Positions 36,440-48,110 of a DNA stretch of 64,000 nucleotides are shown piece after piece. A model generated the notes under the pieces. The model was not told the DNA's origin and made no database searches. It worked only from the letters and a program-made list of their open reading frames with translations. The DNA comes from Hexactinellida sp. DTS-2022 (Eukaryota; Porifera; Hexactinellida). The position numbers and the translations under genes were made by a program. The number at the start of each line of letters is the position of its first letter. The first letter of the stretch is position 1. The stretch lies in contig JAPNXP010000013.1 of the NCBI GenBank assembly GCA_028753945.1, positions 1,426,001-1,490,000 of the forward strand. The letters are read 5' to 3'.

Positions 36440-37930
36440 TTGACGTATCAACACATCTATTGCGTTTAACTCTGCGGTCGTAGGTTTTATTTTGGACTAT
36501 TTGCTCTTCTTTTGATGTTTTGTCTGGTATTTTTCTTGTCCGTCTTACGAGTTGCAGCTATTGTTTCTACCCATTCGTTATCGTTATTTTGGAGTTCGTG
36601 AGGATCTGTAATTTCATCTATGTCCATTGTAGTAATATTCGGGTGGACTAATTCTGTTTCTGTTTCAATAATTGTTTGTGATTTGAAGCCGGGGTTATTT
36701 GGAGAGGTGATAAGATTGAGTAGCTTAGAGGAATCGAAACCTCTATTGAACATGAGATTAAATGGTGTGTAGCCTGTGGATCGTTTAGTCTGAGTATTGG
36801 CTACTAGTACTGCTGGCTGTAATTTATCTACCCATTCTTTGTCCCCATTGCACATTATACAGTTAATTTTTCTAAAACTACGGACTGATTAAAATTAAAG
36901 GCTTAATAATTATTGTAAGCATTGAATTTGAAGCTTTGGAATAATATTGGAAATTTATGCAATTTTAATGGGGTTAATTAAATTAAGTGTAGTTTTGAAC
37001 AATAAATATTAATTTATAGGTTCGTCAGTTAGCTAGTTCAGTTCAATAAGTTCGTTTGTTGGTTATTTATATTTTTTATAATTATTAGTTAACTACAGAA
37101 CTTATGTTTCAAAATTTTATTGTGAGCTTCGACAAGTCCGTTACTCTGCGGGTGGTAGGCAGTGGTTCTTCGGGTGTCGACATTTAATTTATTGTGGAAA
37201 TCCTGAAATTCCTGAAGGAACAGTATTTAAAAAATGAACTTAAGTCAGCTACTCAAGTACACGCCACCACTCACAAAACCAATGAAATTGTACTTATGTC
37301 GAAGTATTTGTATGCCTTTTTTAAATATACACATTATTTGTTCATGAAGGTAGTACATAGTTATTCATTCTATTTATTATATTATTAGTAGATAATATAT
37401 TAATAACTAACGATGATATTCAAAATTTGGAAAGCATCAAAACTGCATTAGAATATATGCTTGAGAATTCAGTTCCTTGATCATGTTGGAGGATTTGGGT
37501 ACGCCAAATGATAGATAAATATCCTGTAGACAGTCCATTATTTCCCCTGATGACTTGGTTTTGAGGGGTCGTGCGATTACAAATTTGCTCAATTAGCACA
37601 CGATTACTAAAATATGAGAAAACCAAATGCTGTGCGAGACATATTGCAGACAAGATCTATGCCGCAATGATACCATGGTTCTTCTGGAGGAGCGATTGGC
37701 TGGAGTTCGCGTTGAGGCTGTGGTAGCAGAGCAGAAGAAGTCTGGCAGATGTGCCAAGTTTTGATTTATATGACGAACACTTAATTAAAATGAATTCTAT
37801 TGAAATTTATACTAAAAGATAGCTTACAAATTCCCCGATGTCGTTGTAAATGCCACTCAAATCGTATTTGTTTCGAATCCCGTCAAGTGTAGTATTATTC
37901 CGGGGTGAGTGACATTGTGGTAGATGCCAA
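36440..37930 (-). pseudogene. Ty3/Gypsy-type integrase remnant
   Basis: Minus-strand fragments in the correct order belong to a retroelement integrase, which joins element DNA to the host chromosome. They are an HHCC zinc-binding segment (YHNVTHPG, near 37925, with CQ further on), LQPIAPPEEPW and GIDLV (first Asp), HDQGTEFSS (second Asp, near 37470), TTAYHPQSNGLVEAHN (Glu, near 37150), then NTQTKRSTGYTPFNLMF (36780) and YDRRVKRN (36450). AT-rich insertions (about 37210-37462 and 36890-37085), frameshifts and stops break it. I found no gag, protease or reverse transcriptase in the window and no flanking LTR pair. It is an old, inactive fragment. Confidence 0.8.
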
Positions 37931-37934
37931 TACT

Positions 37935-39617
37935 GTCAATGATTTCTGTGTCAATTGTAATTTCGAGAAATTTCCAAGTTATATTCTTCTTCCTCAGGCT
38001 CTAAATTTAATATTGATTAGATATACTAATCTGAAAATAATTTGCGAAATTATTACCTTCATCATTTTTTTTGTCTTGAACGAAAATCCCCTTGCACTTC
38101 CTGATAAAACTCTTCTTCTTATAGCGATAATTCTTGATTTTGCTAGGATCTCTTGCGTCTGGAGGTATACAATAATTGTCTGATACTCGCTCGCATCCAT
38201 AATAATCGTCAATGTAAAATTTGAAGGCATATATGGGTAACTTCTAGAAACAATAATACAATTAGTTTAAGTAAAATCTTAGAAAGTAGCCATTTATAAG
38301 TAACCGAGATACTAGGGATAGAACACAGATTACACAGAAATGAAGTTGCGACTTTCGGGTCAGAATCCTATGCAACAGGCCTACTACCTTCATTACCTTA
38401 TAGTATTTAACTTTACTTTAATTTAGAAAACTTTATATATTAATTCGGCACCTAAGAGTGTTTTTAATGACGGATTTTTTTGGTAGATCCTTGCAATCTG
38501 ACAGTAACATACTTAAGGAGGCGTCCATTGAAACCATATTTTCGGTATATATGTTGCAGTGTATTAGAAGACTTTGTGTGTTCACGAACACACATGTGTA
38601 TTCGCGAACACACAGTTTTCAAACTTTGTGTGTTCGCGAATACACAATGTTATTGTGTGATGAGTTTTTATTGATTATGGACGCACAAAAATAATTATAT
38701 TCAATAGTTTATGCAATGTATACTGCATAAGCGTGGACTAGGAGTTGGGAATGGCAGGGTCCTTGTGACTCTGACTTAGGTTTGGTTGGCCCACTTTTAT
38801 TTGAAATAACGGAGGATAACTATTGTTAGGGCCATTGGCTCATGACCCTCCCAACCATCCCGGAGCAAACACTTATGATATACAGGTTTACTGCTCATTT
38901 CGATTCAATCTTGTTATATATGTATAAATTTGAATAATATTTAGTTCCTATTCTAAGACGAAGTACGTTCAAATTATTTACAAGTTACATTAAATATTTA
39001 TTCAAGTATGTTTGTCCGGATTGTATTAAAGTGATAGGGAAATAGAAACCGCACTTATAATTGAGATAGAGACAAAGTTCCTAATGTTATAATCGGTAAA
39101 CAAGTATGCTGATCCCGAATTTCGTATTTAGAAATTTCTAATAAAAAAATATGATAGAAACTGGTTATCAAAATTTCGTATCAGCAGTCTTGGCAAATAT
39201 AATTTGGGGCTTAAACATTTTTATTTGAAATACTCATGTTATATTTTATGTGAATGAGTGGAAAACATTGAACTGTGAGGCTCTCAAAATTATCGGATAT
39301 AATTTGACAGATAAATTATGTCATTTGAATCTTCTAACTCAATTTGAAATCGAAAACTGATTTACCCAATAAATTTTAATGCTGCAACAACAACATAATT
39401 TAAGACACAAAAGGACAATTAGCCAAAAATAACGTTACAAGCGCAGAAACATTATGAATTAAGGAATTTGGATGTCGAATTTACCACTTCGATATTAGCA
39501 CGTATTTCGTTATGTCCTTTATTATATCCTATGGTAAATCCTGAATGACACGCTTTTAATTTTTATCCCTCTTCTGGTTGTGCACACCCGTGAAGAACGT
39601 AGATATCCACTTTAGTG
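37935..39617. other. No gene; one palindromic repeat cluster
   Basis: Apart from the tgtgtgttcgcgaacacaca cluster at 38574-38660, I see no coding region. The ORFs at 37905-38230 and 38458-38694 have no family features, though the minus frame at 37994-38230 could be more of the same retroelement. Confidence 0.4.
38574..38660. repeat. Cluster of tgtgtgttcgcgaacacaca palindromes
   Basis: Four half- or full copies of a dyad built on ttcgcgaa flanked by tgtgtg/cacaca lie within 90 bases, alternating in orientation (ttcacgaa, ttcgcgaa, ttcgcgaat). They have no protein frame and could fold or bind a dimeric factor. Confidence 0.75.
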
Positions 39618-39660
39618 AATTAATAACGAGTGTGAAGTTAGCAAAAGATTCAAGTGAGCA

Positions 39661-40698
39661 CACTTCAAACGCCAATTTGACCCACTTATACATGCTCAAT
39701 TGACTTGATCTTTGTTTTGCTTGAAAGAGGGGATAAAGTGGATTAGGAATATCCCATATTTTACACAAAAAGGTGTGAAATTTGTACTTGAAAATTTTAC
39801 ATAAAATTTCCTTTTTTTTTCAAAAAGTGAGCACACTTCAAACGCCAATTTGACCCACTTATACATGCTTAATTGACTTGATCTTTGTTTTGCTTGAAAG
39901 AGGGGATAAAGTGGATTAGGAATATCCCATATTTTACACAAAAAGGTGTGAAATTTGTACTTGAAAATTTTACATAAAATTTCCTTTTTTTTTCAAAAAG
40001 TGAGCACACTTCAAACGCCAATTTGACCCACTTATACATGCTCAATTGACTTGATCTTTGTTTTGCTTGAAAGAGGGGATAAAGTGGATTAGGAATATCC
40101 CATATTTTACACAAAAAGGTGTGTAATTTGTACTTGAAAATTTTACATAAAATTTCCTTTTTTTTTCAAAAGGTGAGCACACTTCAAACGCCAATTTGAC
40201 CCACTTATACATGCTCAATTGACTTGATCTTTGTTTTGCTTGAAAGAGGGGATAAAGTGGATTAGGAATATCCCATATTTTACACAAAAAGGTGTGTAAT
40301 TTGTACTTGAAAATTTTACATAAAATTTCCTTTTTTTTTCAAAAAGTGAGCACACTTCAAACGCCAATTTGACCCACTTATACATGCTCAATTGACTTGA
40401 TCTTTGTTTTGCTTGAAAGAGGGGATAAAGTGGATTAGGAATATCCCATATTTTACACAAAAAGGTGTGTAATTTGTACTTGAAAATTTTACATAAAATT
40501 TCCTTTTTTTTTCAAAAAGTGAGCACACTTCAAACGCCAATTTGACCCACTTATACATGCTCAATTGACTTGATCTTTGTTTTGCTTGAAAGAGGGGATA
40601 AAGTGGATTAGGAATATCCCATATTTTACACCAAAAGGTGTGAAATTTGGACTTGAAAACTTTACATAAAATTTCCTTTTTTTTTCAAAAAGTTTGTT
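39661..40698 (-). repeat. Left terminal array, six 173-bp units
   Basis: Units begin (cacttcaaacgccaattt) at 39661, 39834, 40007, 40180, 40353 and 40526, exactly 173 bp apart. Variants track unit position: the two outermost have gtgaaatttg, the next three gtgtaatttg, and the innermost has gtgaaatttgg. The innermost variant is shared with the innermost unit on the right. The repeated 81-codon ORFs here arise from the tandem array and are not genes. Confidence 0.95.
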
Positions 40699-40922
40699 TA
40701 GAAAATTGTCAATTTTTAATTTGAGCCTACAAATTTATGTAAAAGTGAATTATAGATCTCAAAATGTCATGAATAGATTAGTATTTCCAAATTCTACATT
40801 ATTTGACTTTCCGTAAAGTTCGATACTCAATTGTTGATTAATAAATTCTTCATCACTATTAGATGATTAATGTGTTACTAATTTAACATTGTCTATAACC
40901 GTTGACGTAAAGACATGATGAT

Positions 40923-41018
40923 AGGTTAGTTATGATTACGATTACGATTAGGATAATAGCTAAATTGTGTGATCGATTAAAATTGATGAAGATTGTAATC
41001 GTAATCGGTCCCAACCTG
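40923..41018. mobile_element. Tiny hAT-like MITE, 96 bp
   Basis: The perfect 8-bp flank atgatgat lies at 40915-40922 and 41019-41026. The ends aggttagt...gattacgattacg and (reversed) caggttggg...gattacgattac are inverted copies. It lies in the leader region between the left terminus and exon 1 of the transposase gene. Confidence 0.65.
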
Positions 41019-41167
41019 ATGATGATCCTTGAGTGCTATTTCTTAGTTCACAATTATCACTTCAGTTTTGAAAAATGTATATTATTATCTACAGGTAAAT
41101 AGTTCTGTAGTATAAAACATGGTATACTTTGATTAAAAGACTAATTTTCAACATTCAAATTCAGAGT

Positions 41168-44100
41168 ATGGAAATACCTCCACATAAAAATGGAATCCCA
41201 TTCAACGTCTTCGGTAAGTATACTTTGATTCATTAAAATATGATACAATTTCAAGTCTTTTACTTATGAGTATTTTAATTAACATTACTCGATTTCTTTA
41301 GGGATTTTAGTTAGGAGATAATATTCAATGCGAATATTCATTTAAAGCCAATATTAATTAACTTACAGCCAGTCCATAACATTCGGAATAATTGCGTTTG
41401 CAGTTCGTATTGACAAGCTGCTCCTCTGCGCTCCGCGCGTTAAGACAAACTTGCACTCGGGCCTGCGGCCCTCGCTTGTATTCAAAAGCATATACCTTTT
41501 CAAATACTATGCCAATTGTAATTAAATATTGTGATATTAATGAAAATTTAATGAAAATTATGCATCCCCTCGCCCTATGTCGATACGTTTTTTTCCCATT
41601 TTGTAATAAAAAAACCATCGCGATTAATATATAAGATTATTCGGAAAACAGTGTGTACTTCGTATAATCTACTCGGACGATTGGTTTTTTGTTTAAATCT
41701 TTATTTATAATGTAGTTATATCTACTGCTTACACACTTTTAGATTTACCACCCGATCTACAATGGTTACTTGAATTTATCATTGAGAATACATTTTCTCT
41801 CTCAAGTGCAATGGAACTTCTAAATCAAACTGACTCGCATCCTAACTCTATTTGGGGCAAAATTAGTAATGCTGTAAATGGCCGAAATCGTCCATTGTTG
41901 AGGAAGAAGATTTATCTCAAGTGGGTGAAGAATGTTTCTAAAATTCAGGATTGTGTAAACAAGCATTTTGAGGCTGTTACAATCCACCCTAAACTATCTA
42001 TATTTGTTCCAGCGAATAATAAAGATCGTCCTGAAACTTGTAAAACGGAGCAAGTTCGTCCCGTTTTTATTATTCAACCTCCACAATATTTGCCTATTAA
42101 CGAAGATTTACAAATAAGGTATGAACTCGAACGATTAACTGTACAATTTAGAACATCTCTATTTTCTAAACGTATATTGAAGGATATTAATACCACTACC
42201 GTGAATTCTAATTTGAATTTTGTATCAAATTTAACCCAATTCTTTCGTAAAATAGACCTAAAATGTGTAGAATCGGAGCTAACTAATGATCATCTCTTCA
42301 CTTTATGGGCATCAGGATCATGTGATATAGATTCGTATTTGGATTCTGTTAAAGATGTTAAAAGGCGCCTTAGCGAAAGAGAGATAGATCATGGCGATAA
42401 TCTTGCCTATTTTAATAATTGCGATAGCCAAATTTGGTTCGACGGTATTAAACATTACGAATGTACAAATGAAGAAAATATTCATTTCGACAATGGTTTC
42501 ATATTATTCAAGAAAGATTACATATTCGATGTAATACAAAATTTTGTAAATGTTTTTATTGGAAAATATAAATCGAAGCTATTAGAAAGATCTCAAATAA
42601 TGTCATTATGGCTAATGCACAAAAACATAGATAATCCTAATTATGTTTATTTATGGGGTAAATATTATATCTGGATCACGCAATCTGAAATAGCTAACTT
42701 TATTGGATGGATAAATGGACTAAGAGAGAAAAATGAGATTTTCTATAGAGAAAGATTAAGAAGCGTGTATACTGAAATTCTTACTAAGATCAATAATAAC
42801 TCTGGTTTTCTCCTGGATTCTTCCGAATCAAAATGCATAGATTTAGAAAATCATGAAAGTAATGATTCATGCGTAGAAGTCTCTAACCTAGATCATACCT
42901 CTTTATGTAGTACTGACTTTGATATTTCTTCAAACTCTGCAAATTTATTAGGGTCATCAGATAAATTGGAAATCAATGAAAATGGTGAATTCATTGTAAG
43001 TTTTGAAGAATGGCAAAATATTACATCAACGGATTCCGAAGGTAATACTAAATGTAATCAAAACTGGACCAATATTTTTGCAGAAAAATTACTAGAATGT
43101 GTCCCGTACTGTGTGTTAGTGTTTAAGATTCACTGGTTTAGCAAATTGAATAGTCGTAAACATAACTGTGCTTATTTTCAGGCTCGTGCTTATTGTAAAT
43201 TTGATAACTGCCTTTCATTTCATATTTGTATTCAAGATAGACCAGATCCTTTAAATACTTGGGTTAAGGTTATCTATTCTACCCGAGGGGTGATATCTTC
43301 TCAACATTTTGAAGAAAAAACGGCTCATTCGAGACATCTATCAGGAAATTTGCGCTGTCAGGTCGCTCAAAAATTGGATAATTTTTCCACCAGTAAGTAT
43401 TACTATTCCCAATTTGGCGATCCATTTGAACTTTCTCAATATAAATACGGTAATTTAACTAGCTTAAAATCACAAACATGTTTAAGGAAAGTTAAATCGG
43501 AAACAAGATCTGCAGCACGATTTTCTACTGATCAGTTAGTTGATATTTCAGAAACACGGTCATATTTTTGTCAATTATTACCTGGTAGCTTAATGTCAGG
43601 ATATATACAATACTTTGCTCAACATCCTTTTGTAATACACATGCATACAGAAGAACAGATTAGGTTATTTAATTGTTATAAAAAAGATATTATAGTTCTC
43701 AATTTAGATGCCACTGGATCAATTATCAGTAACCCTTTTCCTGGTTCTACAAGAATATTTTACTATGCCTTAACTCTACAACACCCAAAGTATAAAATGA
43801 GTCCGGTTCCTGTTGCGGAAATGATAAGTAATGACCATACAACAGCTGAAATAACCCATTTCCTATACAGATGGTTTTTAACATGCAAAAAAGTTATTTC
43901 CAAAGACCTAAATATAGCCCAAGTTGAAATGGATTACAGTTGGGCTATTTTACATAGCGCATGTACTGTGTTTAATAAATCTAGCTTGGTTGATTACCTA
44001 GAAAAGTGCTGGCGTATTATCGTCAACAAAGAAGAACTTAATTTGGAACCAGTCCTTCATATTTGTTCAGCACACATAATGCATAGATTTTCTCATCAAA

Positions 44101-45746
44101 TAGCTAAGAAATTCAAGGTTGACAAGAAATTAAAATCATTGATACTGTATGTTTTAGGATCAATGATTTCATGTAAACAAATTTCAAAACTTGATACTTT
44201 GTTCACCTCATTATGCTATGTGCTAGCTAGTGAATTTATTATTCCTTTAGTGAGTGAACATTTGATTGTCCTAGAATCATTAATACAGGGGGAGTATTCC
44301 TTCGATTTGGATGTAGAGGACATTGATAAAGAAAACGAATCCAATGAAAATGCTAAAACATATAAAGAAAAATCGCTATTTGGTCGACATTTTAGTTCCC
44401 TGTGGATTGAATGTATTAATGACATACAGAAATATGAAACATCTATCAAAACCAAATTAAATTTTAATACCTGTTTTAATCCTAATATCTTAAAACATAT
44501 CCTCACTTATTACATGCCATTAGTTCCTTTGTGGAGTGGGCTAATTCTTAATATTATAAAACCTGATAATCATCCTACAGATAGTAATGCACCTGTTGAA
44601 AATTGGTTCAGGATTGTTAAATACAGTATTTTTGATGGCAAACTAAATATTAAAGCTGCAGATTTTATTCGACAAATATATCCAAATATTCAAGAGCGAA
44701 TTGCGGCATTTAGATTTGGCTTTGAGGCTATAGCGAAAAAAGTCTTTGTACCTAAGAAGAGGAAGTTATCACAAGTTATCCCTGAAGAGGAAGTTTGTTA
44801 TGAAAAATGGTCTAAACGAAAGAAATGCAATTCTAGTTATATATACCCTCAGATAAATAAAATTGAGAAAGCATTTGGACAATTTCCCACAAAACGACAT
44901 TGTAGCAAGGTGACTAAAAGGTTTGTAAAAGACCAACTAGAAAATACCTTGCAACATTGCAATAATTCATTAATGTCCAATCTAAATAAAAGAACACCTA
45001 GTTTGAATTCACCCAAAGATAATGTACTTGTACTTTACAAGGAAGATCGAAGTGATATTTCTTCTTTCAAACTACCTATCCAAGATGTCAATATTATATC
45101 GGATTGTGATTTAGTTGAAATTTCAATTGACTATAGCATACTACCTCCATTTCATCCTGTAACACCATTATGGCAAAGTAACATGTGTAAAGATCTTAAG
45201 CTCAATATGGTAAATGGTATAGAATATAATTCAAACAATGGTAACAACAATATTAATCTACAAGTATGTAGTCCTTGCAGGTATAAAACAATTGCAGGAG
45301 ATGGGAATTGTCTATTTTCATCATTATGTTATTGGATAACTGGCAGTGTTGATGACCAAACGACAGTACGCAATATAATAGTCAATAATATGGTAGGGAA
45401 GTATAGGGATGTCTGCTATAATTATATTAAAAACAAGTATCCAGTCACAGTCAGTGGTTTCAGAAGTACCATAGATTACGTAAATAAAATCAGAATGAGA
45501 AGAGACAGAATATGGGGAACTGATACTGAATTGTTTTCCGCGGCCTTAATTTTCCAAACTGATATTTGGGTCTATTCAGTTGGAAACAAATGGGAAATAT
45601 TCTCAGGATCAGGGAAAAGTATAGGTGAAGTGATACAATCACCACCATCTAACTATTTAGGGAGTATATACATTCATTACACAGGAAATCATTATGAACC
45701 CATTCTAGGAGTAGTAAAGACAGTTAATACTTACTCTAGCATCTAA
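41168..45746 (+). CDS. Transposase (DDE type, CxxH) fused to a C-terminal OTU cysteine protease, two exons
   Basis: The long open frame 41811-45746 continues in frame upstream to a splice acceptor at 41742. Exon 1 (41168-41213) encodes MEIPPHKNGIPFNVF and ends at a consensus donor (g/gtaagt); the join is in frame, giving about 1349 residues. Residues 1-640 are unrecognised. A transposase core follows: LNLDATGS (Asp about 671), EMDYSW (Asp about 746), CSAHIMHRF (about 790) and NAPVENWF (Glu about 968). A basic KKRKLSQV-like linker may be a nuclear signal. The C-terminus (about 1195-1340) is an OTU fold: AGDGNCLFSSL with catalytic Cys about 1205, and NHYEP with His about 1332. OTU proteases remove ubiquitin from proteins. 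There are no stops or shifts, so it looks functional. It is the only gene in the element. Confidence 0.88.
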
Positions 45747-46084
45747 ATTATGTAATTGGTACTTTAGTGGGAATTTGTATAGTTTATACAGTTCTATGCA
45801 TATTATTAGTCTCTATTATCATTATTAGTTATTATTCTTATTAAATGTTGTTTAATAAATTAATATGAATTAACTTAGTATTTCAAATTGTATCGAATGG
45901 GATCTATAAATTCTGAAAGTCTTAGATTTACAATTGTAAGTGAATAAGTAGGAAAAACTAAATTAAACTTTAAATTATCAGAGGTAGTTGAAATACTGAT
46001 CTATTCATGACATTTTGAGATCTATAATTCACTTTTACATAAATTTGTAGGCTCAAATTAAAAATTGACAATTTTCTAAACAAA

Positions 46085-46634
46085 CCTTTTTGAAAAAAAA
46101 AGGAAATTTTATGTAAAATTTTCAAAGTCCAAATTTCACACCTTTTTGTGTAAAATATGGGATATTCCTAATCCACTTTATCCCCTCTTTCAAGCAAAAC
46201 AAAGATCAAGTCAATTGAGCATGTATAAGTGGGTCAAATTGGCGTTTGAAGTGTGCTCACTTTTTGAAAAAAAAAGGAAATTTTATGTAAAATTTTCAAG
46301 TACAAATTACACACCTTTTTGTGTAAAATATGGGATATTCCTAATCCACTTTATCCCCTCTTTCAAGCAAAACAAAGATCAAGTCAATTGAGCATGTATA
46401 AGTGGGTCAAATTGGCGTTTGAAGTGTGCTCACTTTTTGAAAAAAAAAGGAAATTTTATGTAAAATTTTCAAGTACAAATTACACACCTTTTTGTGTAAA
46501 ATATGGGATATTCCTAATCCACTTTATCCCCTCTTTCAAGCAAAACAAAGATCAAGTCAATTGAGCATGTATAAGTGGGTCAAATTGGCGTTTGAAGTGT
46601 GCTCACTTGAATCTTTTGCTAACTTCACACTCGT
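46085..46634 (+). repeat. Right terminal array, three 173-bp units, inverted to the left array
   Basis: There are three units on the plus strand followed by the same end (cttgaatcttttgctaactt...cactcgt). The innermost unit carries the aaagtccaaatttcacacc variant that matches the innermost left unit, while the outer two match left units three to five. Confidence 0.95.
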
Positions 46635-46931
46635 AATTAATATACCTTATTTTAGGAAGTTAATTTCCTTCGGGTTGATTTCCTGCAAATTGATAGTATT
46701 TAGCAAATGTATATACGTACAATCGATGTGCAAACTTCTAAGCTACATTTTTCCAACTAGGTTGAGAGGATATACCATGCCTATCAAGTAGATTATAATC
46801 CTATTTTGGGACAAGAAATACTATTTAATCAGGAGATTAACTATTTTGAAGATTTTTCTAAAATTTATTCAAGTTAATTTCGTGTACTTGAGAATGTTTT
46901 GCTCCAAATCGTGTTTATTTTCTATAATAAG

Positions 46932-47372
46932 CAGGGGTGGAAACAGCTATGCTGTTAACAGCAAACAGCAAATTTGAGCTGTTAACAGTAGCTGTTATTG
47001 AACTGTTAAATGCGTTCTTAAAGCATATTAAGGACCTGATATTTGCAATTATCTCCTTCGATATCTCATAGGAGAAATATTCTATTATAATTGGAATCGA
47101 CATTCACTGTGAAAGAACGATTTGCTTGAAACGGCCCCTCTTAAGAGTGAATGATTTCTTATTTCTAGAAATCGAAAAGATGCTTCATACTAATTTGCTT
47201 TACTTGGCATAAATATTCTGATGATAGTAAAGTGTGCTTTTCTAGACTTGTGCTCAGAAAATTTATACTATATAAATATACTTAAAATAGGCTGATATTC
47301 AATAAAACGACTTTCAAAAATTGAGCTGTTAACAGCAAGAGAGATGCTGTTAACAGCATTTCTACAAGCCCT
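46932..47372. mobile_element. Probable hAT-like MITE with gctgttaacagc palindromes
   Basis: The left edge caggggtggaaacagc and the right edge (reversed, tagggcttgtagaaatgc) are weakly inverted. Between and beside them the palindrome gctgttaacagc recurs (46950-47010 and 47325-47360). No clear target duplication is seen. It is non-coding. Confidence 0.5.
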
Positions 47373-47439
47373 AATGATAGTTAGGTAATGCATAGTTTCC
47401 CAAATAATATTGATCAATGAATTTGGGGTAGTGTTTGCA

Positions 47440-47510
47440 ATCCCGGGGCATATTTCCAATCCCGGGATTTGGGATTGACCCGATACTCAATCCCGGGATC
47501 CCGGGATTAA
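47440..47510. repeat. Cluster of aatcccgggatt palindromes
   Basis: There are four overlapping copies of the dyad atcccgggat within 70 bases. It is a GC-rich island in AT-rich DNA and probably the core of an old MITE. Confidence 0.6.
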
Positions 47511-48102
47511 AGATTTCACGTTATATAGTATGGAAAAGCTAGTATAAATGAAATCAACTTTTAAGGACCATAACTTAATAGATGTAAATGTTACTTTAAT
47601 TCTGTATAATTAATGTAATAGTGATAAAAGTGTAAATAATGAAAGAGAATAATTAGTTTAAGTATTATATATTGAAGATTGATTATTTCGTATGAAGCAA
47701 AGGTTGTCAAGTGTAACATCACCAAGTCTAGTCCTGAATCTGTTGCATCGGTATGCTGAAGAGGAAAATACCCGTTTGTAATATATATTAGTATTTTATT
47801 ATTACAGTACAATACATATATAGTATATTGGTTATAATATATCACTTCGGATTCTACCTGTGATTAATTAATACTAAACACCTAGCACCTGGAATTATAT
47901 ATGATAATTCTTGTTGAGCATCGTGTTTAAGTTCTTAAATGGGATTTAAATGACTTCGTTAAAGCGGAATTTTGTTATATCCATTTCGTTGTAACCGAAG
48001 TTTTAATAATGTAATAAGTTAGAAGGATTTCCGGACCATTGAATAACTTCGTCTTAAGCATGACTTCGTTAAATCCGACTTGGTTATAACGGGAGTGACT
48101 GT
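47511..48102. other. No gene recognised
   Basis: AT-rich. The repeated phrases acttcgttaaa and ttcgtt-aa near 47950-48085 look like remnants of a pogo-type MITE. There is no coding signal. Confidence 0.4.
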
Positions 48103-48110
48103 GTGTATAT

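Larger units (their letters stand above)
39626..46634 (+). mobile_element. Complete 7.0 kb DNA transposon encoding a transposase-OTU fusion
   Basis: Both sides carry aattaata (39618-39625 and 46635-46642), a perfect 8-bp duplication. The inverted termini start acgagtgtgaagttagcaaa and run on as inverted copies through a tandem array and a further roughly 90-bp inner block (40699-40790 against 45990-46080). The arrays use the same 173-bp unit but differ in number: six on the left, three on the right. One intact two-exon gene lies between. The intact gene and the perfect duplication indicate recent movement. I cannot assign a named superfamily. Confidence 0.92.

Noticed and set aside
39696-40460. 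Series of near-identical 81-codon minus ORFs (and their mirror at 46146-46564)
   Set aside because: They are by-products of the 173-bp tandem array; each ORF reads across unit borders and the unit is not a multiple of three.
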